Origin: Pseudomonas sp. QTF5
Lineage (GTDB): Bacteria; Pseudomonadota; Gammaproteobacteria; Pseudomonadales; Pseudomonadaceae
NCBI RefSeq assembly: GCF_000512695.2
Contig: NZ_AZRW02000002.1
Span: 186,001-250,000 of the forward strand
DNA: 64,000 nt
Direction of reading: 5' to 3'
The notes under the pieces are model-generated. The model was not told the DNA's origin. It saw only the letters and a list, made by a program, of their open reading frames with translations, and searched no databases. Shown in pieces: positions 45,955-54,140 of the stretch. Within the stretch, counting starts at the first letter, position 1. Every line of letters begins with the position of its first letter. A program made the position numbers and the translations under genes.

Positions 45955-46313
45955 GCACTGAACTGTCTTTGTGGGTGGAAATTGCAGTGGCGATTCTGCT
46001 GGTGCTCGGCAGTCTGTTTGCGCTGATCGGTGCGGTCGGGCTGCTGCGGATGAAGGATTATTTCCAGCGCATGCACCCGCCGGCGCTGGCCTCGACCTTG
46101 GGCGCATGGTGCGTGGCACTGGCGTCGATCATTTACTTTTCGGCGCTTAACTCGGCGCCGGTGCTGCATGCCTGGTTGATTCCGGTTCTGCTGTCGATCA
46201 CCGTGCCCGTGACCACGCTGCTGCTGGCTCGGGCGGCGCTGTTTCGCAAGCGCATGGCGGGGGATGATGTGCCGGCTGAGGTGAGTAGTCGGCGGACGGA
46301 AACGGGGAGTTAA
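45951..46313 (+). CDS. mrpG: Mrp antiporter subunit G
   Basis: 120 residues, three helices. Seen: GSLFALIGAVGLLRMKDYFQ and RMHPPALASTLGAW, the MrpG signature. Last gene of the operon; a REP pair follows 30 bases later and may protect the 3' end. Confidence 0.92.
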   Translation: MSTELSLWVEIAVAILLVLGSLFALIGAVGLLRMKDYFQRMHPPALASTLGAWCVALASIIYFSALNSAPVLHAWLIPVLLSITVPVTTLLLARAALFRKRMAGDDVPAEVSSRRTETGS

Positions 46314-46342
46314 ATCCGCGGGTTTTGTGTTGATTGATAGGG

Positions 46343-46442
46343 CCTCTTCGCGAGCAAGCCCGCTCCCACATTAGATTTGTTGTGTACGCATATTCTCTAC
46401 ACGACACAGATCCAATGTGGGAGCGGGCTTGCTCGCGAAGGC
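46343..46442. repeat. REP inverted pair (class A)
   Basis: Arms TTCGCGAGCAAGCCCGCTCC and GTGGGAGCGGGCTTGCTCGC, order as at 39995-40092, between mrpG and the convergent DUF3995-like gene. The two pairs thus flank the mrp operon in the same arm order. Confidence 0.9.
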
Positions 46443-46457
46443 GACAGTCGTGTCACC

Positions 46458-46895
46458 CTAAATCCAGGCCACTGCCAACAACCCGGCCCCCAACACCACA
46501 CACAACGGCGAATACGCCCACGTATCCAGCCGGGCAAACCTCGAACCCTTCTCCTGTTTGAAAAACCCCACCAAATTCGAATCACCGATCGCCCGGGCGA
46601 ACATCAGCATCGCGATCGCGCTGATCACCCATTGCAGAGACCAGTGATGCACCGTGGGCAGATACAACCCGACCCGCAGGCACACCAGCATCGCGATCAG
46701 CAGTAAACCCACCGCCACCAGCAACGTGGCAAAGCCCGACGGCTTGAACGCGGGACTTGATGCCTCGCCACCCTCCACGGGCACGCGTGGCACCGCCGCC
46801 TCGCAGCCCCACTTGCCACCCGCCGCCCAGTACAGATGTACCAGGCTGATCAACAAAAAGATTGCAGCAATCCATTGCGCGACCAAAAGGCTCAT
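46458..46895 (-). CDS. DUF3995 membrane protein
   Basis: 145 residues with about four helices (WIAAIFLLISLVHLYWAAGG, FATLLVAVGLLLIAMLVCLR, ISAIAMLMFARAIG, YSPLCVVLGAGLLAVAW). The HLYWAAGGKWG stretch is characteristic of DUF3995. Function unknown. The ATG at 46895 opens the first helix; the frame runs 36 codons further up. Confidence 0.75.
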   Translation of the reverse strand: MSLLVAQWIAAIFLLISLVHLYWAAGGKWGCEAAVPRVPVEGGEASSPAFKPSGFATLLVAVGLLLIAMLVCLRVGLYLPTVHHWSLQWVISAIAMLMFARAIGDSNLVGFFKQEKGSRFARLDTWAYSPLCVVLGAGLLAVAWI

Positions 46896-46995
46896 ATTCA
46901 GACATCCAGCGTGAAATGTTGCAGCAGGATGAACTTCCTTACGCGTATTTGTAAGGGTATTCGCTATCGACGGTAGCTTGGCTGCAAATGCGGTT

Positions 46996-47025
46996 ATGTA
47001 CACCCGAGAATTCCCGGGTGTACAT
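46996..47025 (-). terminator. Hairpin after the betaine-type binding protein gene
   Basis: Perfect 11-base stem ATGTACACCCG/CGGGTGTACAT with an eight-base loop, ten bases past the stop. It lacks a T-run on the minus strand. Confidence 0.6.
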
Positions 47026-47034
47026 AAATCGGTT

Positions 47035-48051
47035 TTATTTCAGGGCCGCAGAGACTTTGTCCGCCACATCCTTGGGCACCCAGGCCTGCCACACGTCCGG
47101 GTGCGCCTTCATGAACGCCTCCGCCGCTTGACGTGGCGGGGTGTGTTTTTCGCTCATGTCAGCCAGGGCCTTGTTCAACGCTTCGATCGGTAAATCGACC
47201 TTGGAGAAGAACTCGGCAATCTGCGGGTACTGTTTCTGGAATGGCGTGGACACGCCGATGGACAGCTTCGAGGGCAACGAACGTGTCGGTTTCGGATTGG
47301 GGTTGTCGGCGTCTGTCAGGGTTTTCCAGGCTTCGGCGTCGAACGGCGGTTCTTGCAGCTGAATCAGCTTGAAACGACCGAGCAACGGCGTCGGCGACCA
47401 GTAATAGAACAGCACCGGCTTACCGCGACGAATCGACGAACTGATCTCTGCGTCCAGCGCCGCCCCCGAACCACTGCGAAAGTTCACATAGCTGTCGTCC
47501 AGACCATACGCCTTGAGCTTCTGTTTGTTGACCACTTCCGACGTCCAGCCGATCGGGCTGTTGAGAAAACGCCCCTTGCCCGGGGTTTCCGGGTCTTTGA
47601 ACACGTCTTTGTAGCGTGGCAGATCACTGATACTGCGCAGACCCGGCGCCATCGGCTTAATGCCCTTGGCCGGGTCGCCCTTGATCACGTACTCCGGCAC
47701 CCACCAGCCCTCGGTGGCGCCCTTAACCGTATCGCCCAGGGCCGCGACTTTGCCCTCGGCCTCAGCCTTGACCCAGACCGGGCTGCGACCGGCCCATTCT
47801 TCGCCAATGACCTGGATGTCATTGTTGGCCAGTGCGGTCTCCAGGGTAATGGTTGTCCCCGGCAAAGTGTCGGTCGGCAAGCCATAGCCCTTCTCGACAA
47901 TGATCCGCAGGATATCGGTGATCAGGCTGCCGCTTTCCCAGTTCAGGTCGGCGAAGTGGATCGGCGCCTGGGCAGCGAACGCCGGAACGGGTGAAGCCAA
48001 CAAACCGAACGTGGCCAGGGTAGCGGCCAGTAACCGTCGAAATCCCTTCAT
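47035..48051 (-). CDS. ABC substrate-binding protein, glycine betaine/choline type (OpuAC)
   Basis: 338 residues with a Sec signal peptide (LLAATLATFGLLASPVPAFA), so periplasmic. The OpuAC fold is indicated by FADLNWESGSLITDILRII, GEEWAGRSPVW and GATEGWWVPEYV, the last with aromatic residues likely forming a quaternary-amine cage. No permease or ATPase gene is beside it. Pseudomonas has orphan binding proteins (CaiX, BetX) that share the Cbc transporter core; this may be another, with ligand not decidable here. Confidence 0.85.
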   Translation of the reverse strand: MKGFRRLLAATLATFGLLASPVPAFAAQAPIHFADLNWESGSLITDILRIIVEKGYGLPTDTLPGTTITLETALANNDIQVIGEEWAGRSPVWVKAEAEGKVAALGDTVKGATEGWWVPEYVIKGDPAKGIKPMAPGLRSISDLPRYKDVFKDPETPGKGRFLNSPIGWTSEVVNKQKLKAYGLDDSYVNFRSGSGAALDAEISSSIRRGKPVLFYYWSPTPLLGRFKLIQLQEPPFDAEAWKTLTDADNPNPKPTRSLPSKLSIGVSTPFQKQYPQIAEFFSKVDLPIEALNKALADMSEKHTPPRQAAEAFMKAHPDVWQAWVPKDVADKVSAALK

Positions 48052-48170
48052 GCTTTTGCACCTCGTGCTGTTCACAGCAATAGCAGGATGGCCTGACAAA
48101 GAAGACCGCAAGCCTCTGAATACTCAGTCATCTGACTGTAGTTGAGGTTCCTGCTTTCGAGGGGCGAGGA

Positions 48171-48374
48171 TTAATTTTCGGAAGGTTCCTGCAAGCGTGC
48201 AAGCTCTCTTCTGACCATGCTGGCGTACGCCGCCGGACGCAACAGGTAGATCTGTGACGCCACCCAACTCAGCCAGGTTCCCTGTAGAACAGCCTTTTGA
48301 GCCAACAGACGCTGCGCCTCGGCGTGGGCACTGGCCTGGTTCTGCTCGTGGAAATCGGCGCGGGTCAGGGTCAT
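48171..48374 (-). CDS. Small hypothetical protein, 67 residues
   Basis: Begins MTLTRADFHEQNQASAHAEA; a helical, Ala- and Arg-rich protein with a central LQGTWLSWVASQIYLLRPAA. Its ATG overlaps the TAA of the gene before it (TAATG), which implies coupled translation. No family is recognised. Confidence 0.6.
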   Translation of the reverse strand: MTLTRADFHEQNQASAHAEAQRLLAQKAVLQGTWLSWVASQIYLLRPAAYASMVRRELARLQEPSEN

Positions 48375-48823
48375 TACTCGCTGGCCTTGAAGGTCACCAG
48401 TTCGCCCTTGCGCCACTTGGCAGCCTTGGCGGTCACGGCTTTCAGGGTTTTGGTCAGGCCTTCCTGCAATTGTTGGTGGGCCGCGAACACCATCACCACG
48501 CTATGACCTTCCTTGAACACAATGCCGTGGCCGTCTGCGGTGGTCACGAACGCGTAATCCCCCAGCCCGTATACCGTCAGTTTGATTTCGCGGAACTTGA
48601 TGTCCAGCTTGCCGCCTTCGCGGCTGGGTAATACGGAGGCGCTGAAATGATCGCCGACCTTGAGTTTAAGCCCTGGTTTGTCATCCACCACCAGTGCTGA
48701 TTCAGTGTCGAGCTCGGCAATGTAAATGCCTTCAGCGTTCTGTTCGGTGATGTAGACGAAACGTGACTGAAACTGTTTAACCAGCTTTGCGCGCAAATCA
48801 CCCAGTACGAACAAAGCATGCAT
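48374..48823 (-). CDS. Hypothetical cytoplasmic protein, 149 residues
   Basis: No signal peptide or membrane helix. Predicted mainly beta (RFVYITEQNAEGIYIAELD, SALVVDDKPGLKLKVGDHFS, IKFREIKLTVYGLGDYAFVT), ending in a Lys-rich helix (TKTLKAVTAKAAKWRKGELV). I do not recognise the family. The ATG at 48823 is chosen by coding character; its ribosome site is weak and the frame is open further upstream. It is translationally coupled to the 67-residue gene. Confidence 0.55.
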   Translation of the reverse strand: MHALFVLGDLRAKLVKQFQSRFVYITEQNAEGIYIAELDTESALVVDDKPGLKLKVGDHFSASVLPSREGGKLDIKFREIKLTVYGLGDYAFVTTADGHGIVFKEGHSVVMVFAAHQQLQEGLTKTLKAVTAKAAKWRKGELVTFKASE

Positions 48824-49254
48824 ATCGAGATTACTTACTGCCAAGGAAACATCCCCACATCTGAAAATGACGCCATGCACCGGAAACGCGCACAGCAGAA
48901 AAAAGCGGCAATGCCGAGGTGTAGCCAAATGACCCGGGTCGAATCCTGGAATGAGCAGAGGCCCCATTCATCGCGAGGTTCGAGAAGATTACTGGAACAT
49001 CCCTCACGTCGTCTTGCCTGGCGGTCGTCAGATGTTGAAGGAAAACGCCCTTCTGACGGCCAGATAAAACCGGATTACCAACTTTAGGGAAAAATCTCTT
49101 TAAAAAAAGCACTTTTCCGACATATCGCCAGTAAAAAATTGCTTTAGATGAGCGTCAATCGCCAACCATTGATGGCAATTCTAGAGCAGCCATGCTCACC
49201 GAGACTACCCATAACAACGTACACACGTCGGCAAAACCACGAAAAGGACTTCAT
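48824..49254. other. Gap with no convincing gene
   Basis: 430 bases, locally A/T-richer towards the right end. It must hold divergent promoters for the 149-residue gene and the 82-residue gene. I see no hairpin terminator, repeat or RNA gene. Confidence 0.5.
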
Positions 49255-49503
49255 ATGTGCACACTGACTCACTTTGCCCAGCCTCACACACCGTACACAA
49301 ACGGCTCGTTACCCCTGCATTCGATGGGGCTCCGCCAGCAGGACTTCCTGCCTGAAGAGCGTCTGCTCCCGCGTTTTCAGGTGGTATTGGCCGGCAACGC
49401 CTTTTTCCACATCAGGGAAATATCCACCGGACGTGTAAGAGGTTTCCGCGGCAATCATAACGAAGCCTGCGCCCTTGCCCGTTCACTCGAGGCGCGCGGC
49501 TGA
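49255..49503 (+). CDS. Small hypothetical protein, 82 residues
   Basis: Begins MCTLTHFAQPHTPYTNGSLP; contains FQVVLAGNAFFHIREISTGR followed by VRGFRGNHNEACALARSLEA, a beta-beta-helix-like end. AAAAGG lies nine bases before the ATG. No family is recognised. Confidence 0.55.
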   Translation: MCTLTHFAQPHTPYTNGSLPLHSMGLRQQDFLPEERLLPRFQVVLAGNAFFHIREISTGRVRGFRGNHNEACALARSLEARG

Positions 49504-49660
49504 GGCACCTGCCGCATTCACTTCTATAGACGTTTCGTCATGCCGGCGACTTAACTCAGCCGCCGGCAGGCAACTACTGCCATACTGCCCGAACAATGAA
49601 ACCCGTACCCAGGGCGGACGGCGTTCAACACAACAACTATTTCCAAAGGAAGACTGCTAC

Positions 49661-49891
49661 GTGACGGAATTTGATATCGGTGAATTTTTTATCCGGGGCG
49701 AAGCCAGAGAGGTCGAAGGCGAATTCCAGGCAGTCATTATCATGCGCGCCAAACCGCCGTTGACCGCTGTGACGTATCACCAGGTCGAAAAGGATCGCTG
49801 GTTCAAGACCGCGGATGTCGCGGCCGTCGCCGCTCAGGAAGCCGCGAAAAACCTGAAGCTTGCCGTCGATGACGGGGCATTGAAAGCCTGA
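49661..49891 (+). CDS. Small hypothetical protein, 76 residues, GTG start
   Basis: Start inferred at GTG 49661 because AAAGGAAG is eight bases upstream and the upstream frame has no homology. Acidic beta-rich N-terminus (TEFDIGEFFIRGEAREVEGE) and a helical Ala-rich C-terminus (AVAAQEAAKNLKLAVDDG). No family is recognised; possibly a small adaptor-like fold. Confidence 0.55.
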   Translation: MTEFDIGEFFIRGEAREVEGEFQAVIIMRAKPPLTAVTYHQVEKDRWFKTADVAAVAAQEAAKNLKLAVDDGALKA

Positions 49892-50005
49892 TCATCGGAT
49901 TTGCAGTCTATGCTCATCCCTGCTTTTGAATATCGCTATCGAACGCCTGAAGCGCGACTCCCTTCTCTGCAATGAAGCTGCGCATGCACCAGATCTACTA
50001 GTCTC

Positions 50006-51619
50006 TCAGCGAGGACGTTCTGGTTTGTAACCCAAGCGCAAACCACCCCAATGCCGGCCCTTGAGCATGATTGGCACCGAGAGGTCGTGCATCAGTTCAC
50101 CGGTGTCGCGGGTGTAAGTCTGCAACAGCACGGCCTGTTGATGGCTGCCACAGCGGATCCCGGTGCGGTCGGCGAATTTGCGCTTGGTGCGGTTTTGCAG
50201 GGTATCGACCTGCACATCACCGGTCAGCGGCTGGCTGAACACGGTGTTGTGGGTCGGTACATAACCCTGCTGCGTGCAGGCGATGGCGAACACCAGACCT
50301 TCATGGCGCGGTAGCAACGGTTCCTGAATCACCGGCAAGACCTGATCGGTGTAGCGGTCGAAGCGGGTCTGGTATTTGGCCGGACAGGTGTTGGGAATCG
50401 CCTGGTAATTGCGATCAAACAAGTCATCGAGGCTGATCCGGCCCTGATCGATATCCGCTTCAAAACGCGCCGCAATCTGACTCGCACCTTCGCGGGCCAG
50501 GTCGTAAATCCGTTGGTGATAGTCATCCAGTCCGACTGCAGCAAGGCGTTCACTGATGGTTTCGGCCTGCCCTTCCATTTGTACCGCAGCCTGGGCGAGC
50601 CGCTGGGTCTGCTGGTCGCTGATCGCCAAATCGCTGCGCATCTGTTCGATGGCATGGAACAGACTGTCGAGCTGTTCGCGATTGGTGTCCGCACCCAGAG
50701 CGATTTCTCCGACCTGGCTTTCGACGCCGGCCGCCAGGCGCGCGATGTTTTCCAAGTGCTGCCCCGTGTGCTCGACTTGCGCGACGCCAGTATTCAGATC
50801 GCTGGCCAGTTGACGAATCTGTTCCACCACTTGCGCGGTGCGTTGTTGAATGTCGGCGACCATCTCCCCGACTTCACCGGTCGCCGTCGCCGTGCGCGCG
50901 GCCAGCCCGCGAACCTCATCGGCCACCACCGCAAAGCCGCGACCGTGCTCGCCGGCCCGCGCGGCTTCGATAGCCGCGTTCAGCGCCAACAAATTGGTCT
51001 GGCTGGCGATGGACTGGATCACCAGCGTGACCCGCTGGATATCGTCGCTGCGCAGGCTCAGGGCTTCGATCAGCTCGCGGCTACTGCTGGCACGCTGACT
51101 GAGTTGATGCATGCGCGCAATGGACTCGACTAACTCCGTACGCCCTGCCGCGCTGCTCTGATGAGCTTCACTGGCCGCGCTCAAGGCTTCTCGACTGAGC
51201 TTCGACGTAGCGTGTTCGGTGGCGATCATCACTTCGGCGCTGCTGACAATCTGCGCCGCGGCGTTGAGCTGCGATTGCAGTTTGTCCGCCAGTTGCTTGA
51301 CCGAAAAGGCTACGCCGGCGGCCGACAAGGCGTTGTGACTGGTGGTGTAGGAAAGATCGCGAGTCAACCCGGCGATAGCGCTGGTGCTGTCCGCAGCGGT
51401 CGCCTCAGGGAAAGTGCGCGAGCGCAGGCGCGGCAGCCAGATAATCAGCATGGCCAATGGCAGGCCAAGGTAAAGCGACCAGCCAGCCAATGCCATGGCG
51501 CACAGCAACAGCATCAGGGCGATGCTCTGCAAGGTCGGCGTCAACCAAAGGTTTTTCGGCAAAAGTACTGGTGCAGGCATTGCCCCAACCAGAGATCCGT
51601 CCCTCGTCATCTTCGTCAC
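50006..51619 (-). CDS. Methyl-accepting chemotaxis protein with C-terminal extension
   Basis: 537 residues. Two closely spaced helices near residues 30-62 ([33 protein letters not shown]) with almost no periplasmic loop, then the signalling domain with the hairpin tip [20 protein letters not shown] and [14 protein letters not shown]. After it comes a 150-residue C-terminal region ([31 protein letters not shown], [19 protein letters not shown]) that resembles Cache/PAS-like sensor ends. Sensing thus probably occurs inside the cell. Two starts nine bases apart are possible. Confidence 0.82.
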   Translation of the reverse strand: MTKMTRDGSLVGAMPAPVLLPKNLWLTPTLQSIALMLLLCAMALAGWSLYLGLPLAMLIIWLPRLRSRTFPEATAADSTSAIAGLTRDLSYTTSHNALSAAGVAFSVKQLADKLQSQLNAAAQIVSSAEVMIATEHATSKLSREALSAASEAHQSSAAGRTELVESIARMHQLSQRASSSRELIEALSLRSDDIQRVTLVIQSIASQTNLLALNAAIEAARAGEHGRGFAVVADEVRGLAARTATATGEVGEMVADIQQRTAQVVEQIRQLASDLNTGVAQVEHTGQHLENIARLAAGVESQVGEIALGADTNREQLDSLFHAIEQMRSDLAISDQQTQRLAQAAVQMEGQAETISERLAAVGLDDYHQRIYDLAREGASQIAARFEADIDQGRISLDDLFDRNYQAIPNTCPAKYQTRFDRYTDQVLPVIQEPLLPRHEGLVFAIACTQQGYVPTHNTVFSQPLTGDVQVDTLQNRTKRKFADRTGIRCGSHQQAVLLQTYTRDTGELMHDLSVPIMLKGRHWGGLRLGYKPERPR

Positions 51620-51746
51620 CCCACGCGTCTTCTAATTGTTGTGATCGCATTAAACGCCACTACAAAGCCATTATCTATGGTCCATTAGTAGTGGGGGGGG
51701 TGCAGCAGATCAACAGAAGTGCGCGGGATTTTTCGGGCGACAAAAA

Positions 51747-51804
51747 GCTTCGCGGGCAAGCCTCGCTCCTACAGACATCCGTAGGAGCGAGGCTTGCCCG
51801 CGAT
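51747..51804. repeat. Tight inverted repeat, GCGGGCAAGCCTCGCTCCTA arms
   Basis: Arms CGCGGGCAAGCCTCGCTCCT and complement with only a ten-base loop. A third relative of the REP family, between the chemoreceptor and the DksA-like gene. Confidence 0.85.
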
Positions 51805-51819
51805 GGGGGCGCTACTGAA

Positions 51820-52224
51820 TCAGGCCTGACGCTGGTGCTTGTCGATCTGTTCGTGACGCTCTTGAGCTTCGATGCAGTACTTGGTGGTCGGGCTGATCAG
51901 CAGGCGTTTCAGGCCGATGGCCTCGCCGCTGTCATCGCACCAGCCAAAGCTGTCTTCCTTGATGCGTTCCAGGGCCTGTTCCAATTGAGGCAGCATGCGC
52001 TGGTCGCGATCGATCGCATTCACCAGCCAGGTGCGCTCTTCTTCGACGGAAGCCGCGTCAGCCGGATCGGCCGGGGTGTCCAGGCTCTCGATGGCGATGC
52101 GATTCTGTTCGATGCGCTCATGGGTTTCGACTTTCATGTTCTGCAACAGCTCAGAGAAAAAAGCATGTTGCTCGGCATTCATGTAGTCATCCGCCGGCAT
52201 GGCCAGCAACTTGTCCTTTGTCAT
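51820..52224 (-). CDS. DksA/TraR-family protein lacking two zinc cysteines (DksA2-like)
   Basis: 134 residues. Begins MTKDKLLAMPADDYMNAEQH, then a coiled coil (ETHERIEQNRIAIESL, DRDQRMLPQLEQALERIKED) with Asp residues at the tip, then FGWCDDSGEAIGLKRLL and TTKYCIEAQERHE. Normal DksA has C-x2-C twice; here each pair keeps only its first Cys (C-D-D-S and C-I-E-A). P. aeruginosa DksA2 also has a reduced zinc site and works when zinc is scarce, so a DksA2-like role is likely. It would bind RNA polymerase through the secondary channel. Confidence 0.82.
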   Translation of the reverse strand: MTKDKLLAMPADDYMNAEQHAFFSELLQNMKVETHERIEQNRIAIESLDTPADPADAASVEEERTWLVNAIDRDQRMLPQLEQALERIKEDSFGWCDDSGEAIGLKRLLISPTTKYCIEAQERHEQIDKHQRQA

Positions 52225-52505
52225 TGATATCTCTATAAAAAAACGTGCATTAAGGCGAATTAGGGAGCGATCCGTTGAACCTGAAGCGGTCATTGGAAAG
52301 GCGCCGTTTATTCCAAGCGCCACCCGGCACTCAATTTACGAGGGGCGGCAGTCTAAGGCCCACTTGAGGCCTCAGCAACTGAAAAGACAGCAAATCTGTC
52401 CGACAAAGCCCTGAAAGTGCGCTACGGCAGGCTTTGAGCCGCTTATCGGAGTGCGTTTATAGCAAGAAATTCAGTCGAGCGGCTGTATATAGAAGACAAA
52501 CGGCT
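52225..52505. other. Gap upstream of DksA-like gene
   Basis: No gene is seen. It contains the DksA-like promoter region and, near 52482-52492, an AT-rich GTATATAGAA that could be a plus-strand -10 box for a short RNA ending at the terminator 52506-52536. This is only suggestive. Confidence 0.4.
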
Positions 52506-52536
52506 GCGCCACGCGGGTCAGGCGTGGCGCTTTTTT
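52506..52536 (+). terminator. Intrinsic terminator, stem GCGCCACGC/GCGTGGCGC
   Basis: Nine-base stem, seven-base loop and six T on the plus strand. No plus-strand gene ends here. On the minus strand it lies 16 bases past the permease remnant stop and may have been that operon's end. Confidence 0.8.
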
Positions 52537-52551
52537 GCATTTTGTCCGGCT

Positions 52552-52665
52552 TCAGCGCTTGAGTTTGCGCTTGTTGCGGTACTGGTCGATAACCACCGCC
52601 ACCACAATAATCAGCCCCTTGATGATGTCTTGAATATAAGCATCAACCAGCACCCGTTTGACGTT
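52552..52665 (-). pseudogene. 3' remnant of a sugar ABC transporter permease
   Basis: Only about 35 codons remain before the TGA at 52554-52552: VLVDAYIQDIIKGLIIVVAV followed by VIDQYRNKRKLKR. This is the last membrane helix and basic tail typical of RbsC-type (ribose/inositol/xylose) permeases. Upstream the frame runs into the RpiR-type fragment, where similarity stops. The gene has lost about 90 per cent of its length. Exact right end of the remnant is uncertain by 10-20 bases. Confidence 0.75.
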
Positions 52666-53128
52666 GTGCTTCGCCGTGGACCTGGTGGTGAATGCCGACA
52701 ACATCTACGTGGTCGGGGTGCGCCGCTCGTTCGCGGTGACCGATTATCTGGTCTACAACCTGCAACACACCAACAAGCGCATTCATCTGGTGTCGGGTCT
52801 GGGCGGCAGTTACCGCGAGCAGATGCGCAGCGTGCGCGCCAATGACCTGGTGATCGCCATCAGCTTCACGCCCTACGGCAAGGAAACCCAGCACTGCCTG
52901 CGTATTGCCCAGCACAATCAGGCGAAAACCCTGATCATCACCGACAGCAACCTTTCACCTTTGGCCAAGCGCGCCAACACCGTGCTGCTGGTCAACGAAG
53001 GCAGTTCGTTTGCCTTCCGTTCGTTGAGTGCGACCTTGTGCCTGTGCCAGGCGTTGTTTATTGCCGTGGCTTATCGACTGGAATTGAAGGTCGATGAGAT
53101 TCATGAGCAGGTAGGCTTCGAAGATTAG
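52666..53128 (+). pseudogene. 5'-truncated RpiR/MurR-family regulator (SIS domain only)
   Basis: About 150 residues remain: a SIS sugar-phosphate-binding domain (NADNIYVVGVRRSFAVTDYL, VRANDLVIAISFTPYGKETQ, FRSLSATLCLCQALFIAVAY). The N-terminal helix-turn-helix domain of about 80-100 residues that binds DNA is absent, and there is no ribosome site before the possible ATG at 52658. RpiR proteins of this kind control sugar or inositol operons in Pseudomonas. It abuts the permease remnant on the opposite strand. Confidence 0.8.
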
Positions 53129-53158
53129 CCTTCGAAGATTAGCCTTTGAGGATTAACG
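53117..53158. repeat. 14-bp tandem repeat over the RpiR remnant stop
   Basis: TTCGAAGATTAGCC occurs twice exactly, followed by a degenerate third unit TTTGAGGATTAACG. The first copy includes the stop codon of the remnant. Confidence 0.85.
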
Positions 53159-53232
53159 CGAGGCCGTTTGCAGGTCGCTGAACCTCAGCTAAGGTTGTCC
53201 ATCCCCGATGGACTGTCTTAAGGAGAGGCTCA

Positions 53233-53844
53233 ATGAAACTGATCGGCATGCTGGATTCGCCCTACGTGCGGCGCGTCGCCATTTCCGCCAAGTGTCTGGG
53301 CATACCGCTGGAGCATGAGTCGGTTTCGGTATTCAGAAACTTCGAGCAGTTCCAGCAGATCAACCCCGTGGTGAAGGCGCCGACCCTGGTGCTGGATGAT
53401 GGCGAGGTGTTGATGGATTCGACGCTGATCATCGACTATCTGGAGGCTCTGGCCGCACCGGGTAAAAGCCTGATACCCAACAATCTGGAGCAACGCTTGC
53501 GCTCGCTGCGTCTGATCGGTCTGGCGTTGGCGGCGTGCGAAAAGTCGGTTCAGCTTTACTACGAACGCAACCTGCGGCCAGCGGAGATTCAGTACGCGCC
53601 GTGGGTGGAACGGGTAGAAGGGCAATTGGCCGCGGCGTATTCGGCGCTGGAGCGGGAGTTGGAAAAACAGCCGCTGAAAACCGATGGTTCGATTGCGCAA
53701 GACGGGATTACCCTGGCGGTCGCCTGGAGCTTTACCAACCTGGTGGTGCCGGATCAGGTGCAGGCTGCGCAGTTTGCGCGGATCAGCGCATTCACAGAGT
53801 ATGCCGAGGGGCTGGAGGTGTTTGTCGGTACGCCGATCGATTGA
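53233..53844 (+). CDS. Glutathione S-transferase family protein
   Basis: 203 residues: N-terminal thioredoxin-like domain (MKLIGMLDSPYVRRVAISAK, VVKAPTLVLDDGEVLMDSTL with the cis-Pro and Glu/Asp-Ser GSH-binding turn) and an all-helical C-terminal domain. The active residue is probably Ser9 (DSPYVRRV). AAGGAGAGG precedes the ATG. Function in detoxification is inferred from the family only. Confidence 0.87.
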   Translation: MKLIGMLDSPYVRRVAISAKCLGIPLEHESVSVFRNFEQFQQINPVVKAPTLVLDDGEVLMDSTLIIDYLEALAAPGKSLIPNNLEQRLRSLRLIGLALAACEKSVQLYYERNLRPAEIQYAPWVERVEGQLAAAYSALERELEKQPLKTDGSIAQDGITLAVAWSFTNLVVPDQVQAAQFARISAFTEYAEGLEVFVGTPID

Positions 53845-54003
53845 GAGATGCGGCGGCAGTCCCCAAGTCATCGCGAGCAGGCTCGCACAGGTGTCATGGG
53901 GCGGGCACAAAACCTCTGAACTCCGCGAATAATGTTGGATCGAGCCTCTTCACGAAGACGGCATGACAGGCAACATCATCGCTTGCGGGCCCTATAAGCA
54001 AAA

Positions 54004-54032
54004 CGCCGCTTCTACCTGGGGTAGAAGCGGCG
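54004..54032 (-). terminator. Intrinsic terminator after the 23-residue ORF
   Basis: A 13-base perfect stem CGCCGCTTCTACC/GGTAGAAGCGGCG with a three-base loop; the minus strand follows with TTTTGCTT. It lies 22 bases past the small ORF stop. The rest of the 53845-54053 gap shows only degenerate REP pieces. Confidence 0.8.
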
Positions 54033-54053
54033 CAGGCAAGTGCCCCAAAGGGG

Positions 54054-54125
54054 TCATGTAAACAGGGCAATCAAAATGATGATCGGGATGGGTATACCGA
54101 GAAAGAACAGCAGTAATGAGCGCAT
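54054..54125 (-). CDS. 23-residue hydrophobic membrane peptide
   Basis: Begins MRSLLLFFLGIPIPI and ends IALFT: a single very hydrophobic helix with a Pro kink and one Arg near the start. AGGAGAGC lies before the ATG at 54125, and a strong terminator follows. It begins 15 bases after the larger membrane protein gene, so they are probably cotranscribed. Such tiny proteins often bind or adjust membrane complexes; the role here is unknown. Confidence 0.6.
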   Translation of the reverse strand: MRSLLLFFLGIPIPIIILIALFT

Positions 54126-54140
54126 GGTAGCTCTCCTGGA

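Noticed and set aside
48936..48950. GGGTCGAATCC stretch resembling a tRNA T-loop
   Set aside because: No acceptor stem, anticodon arm or CCA end can be built around it.
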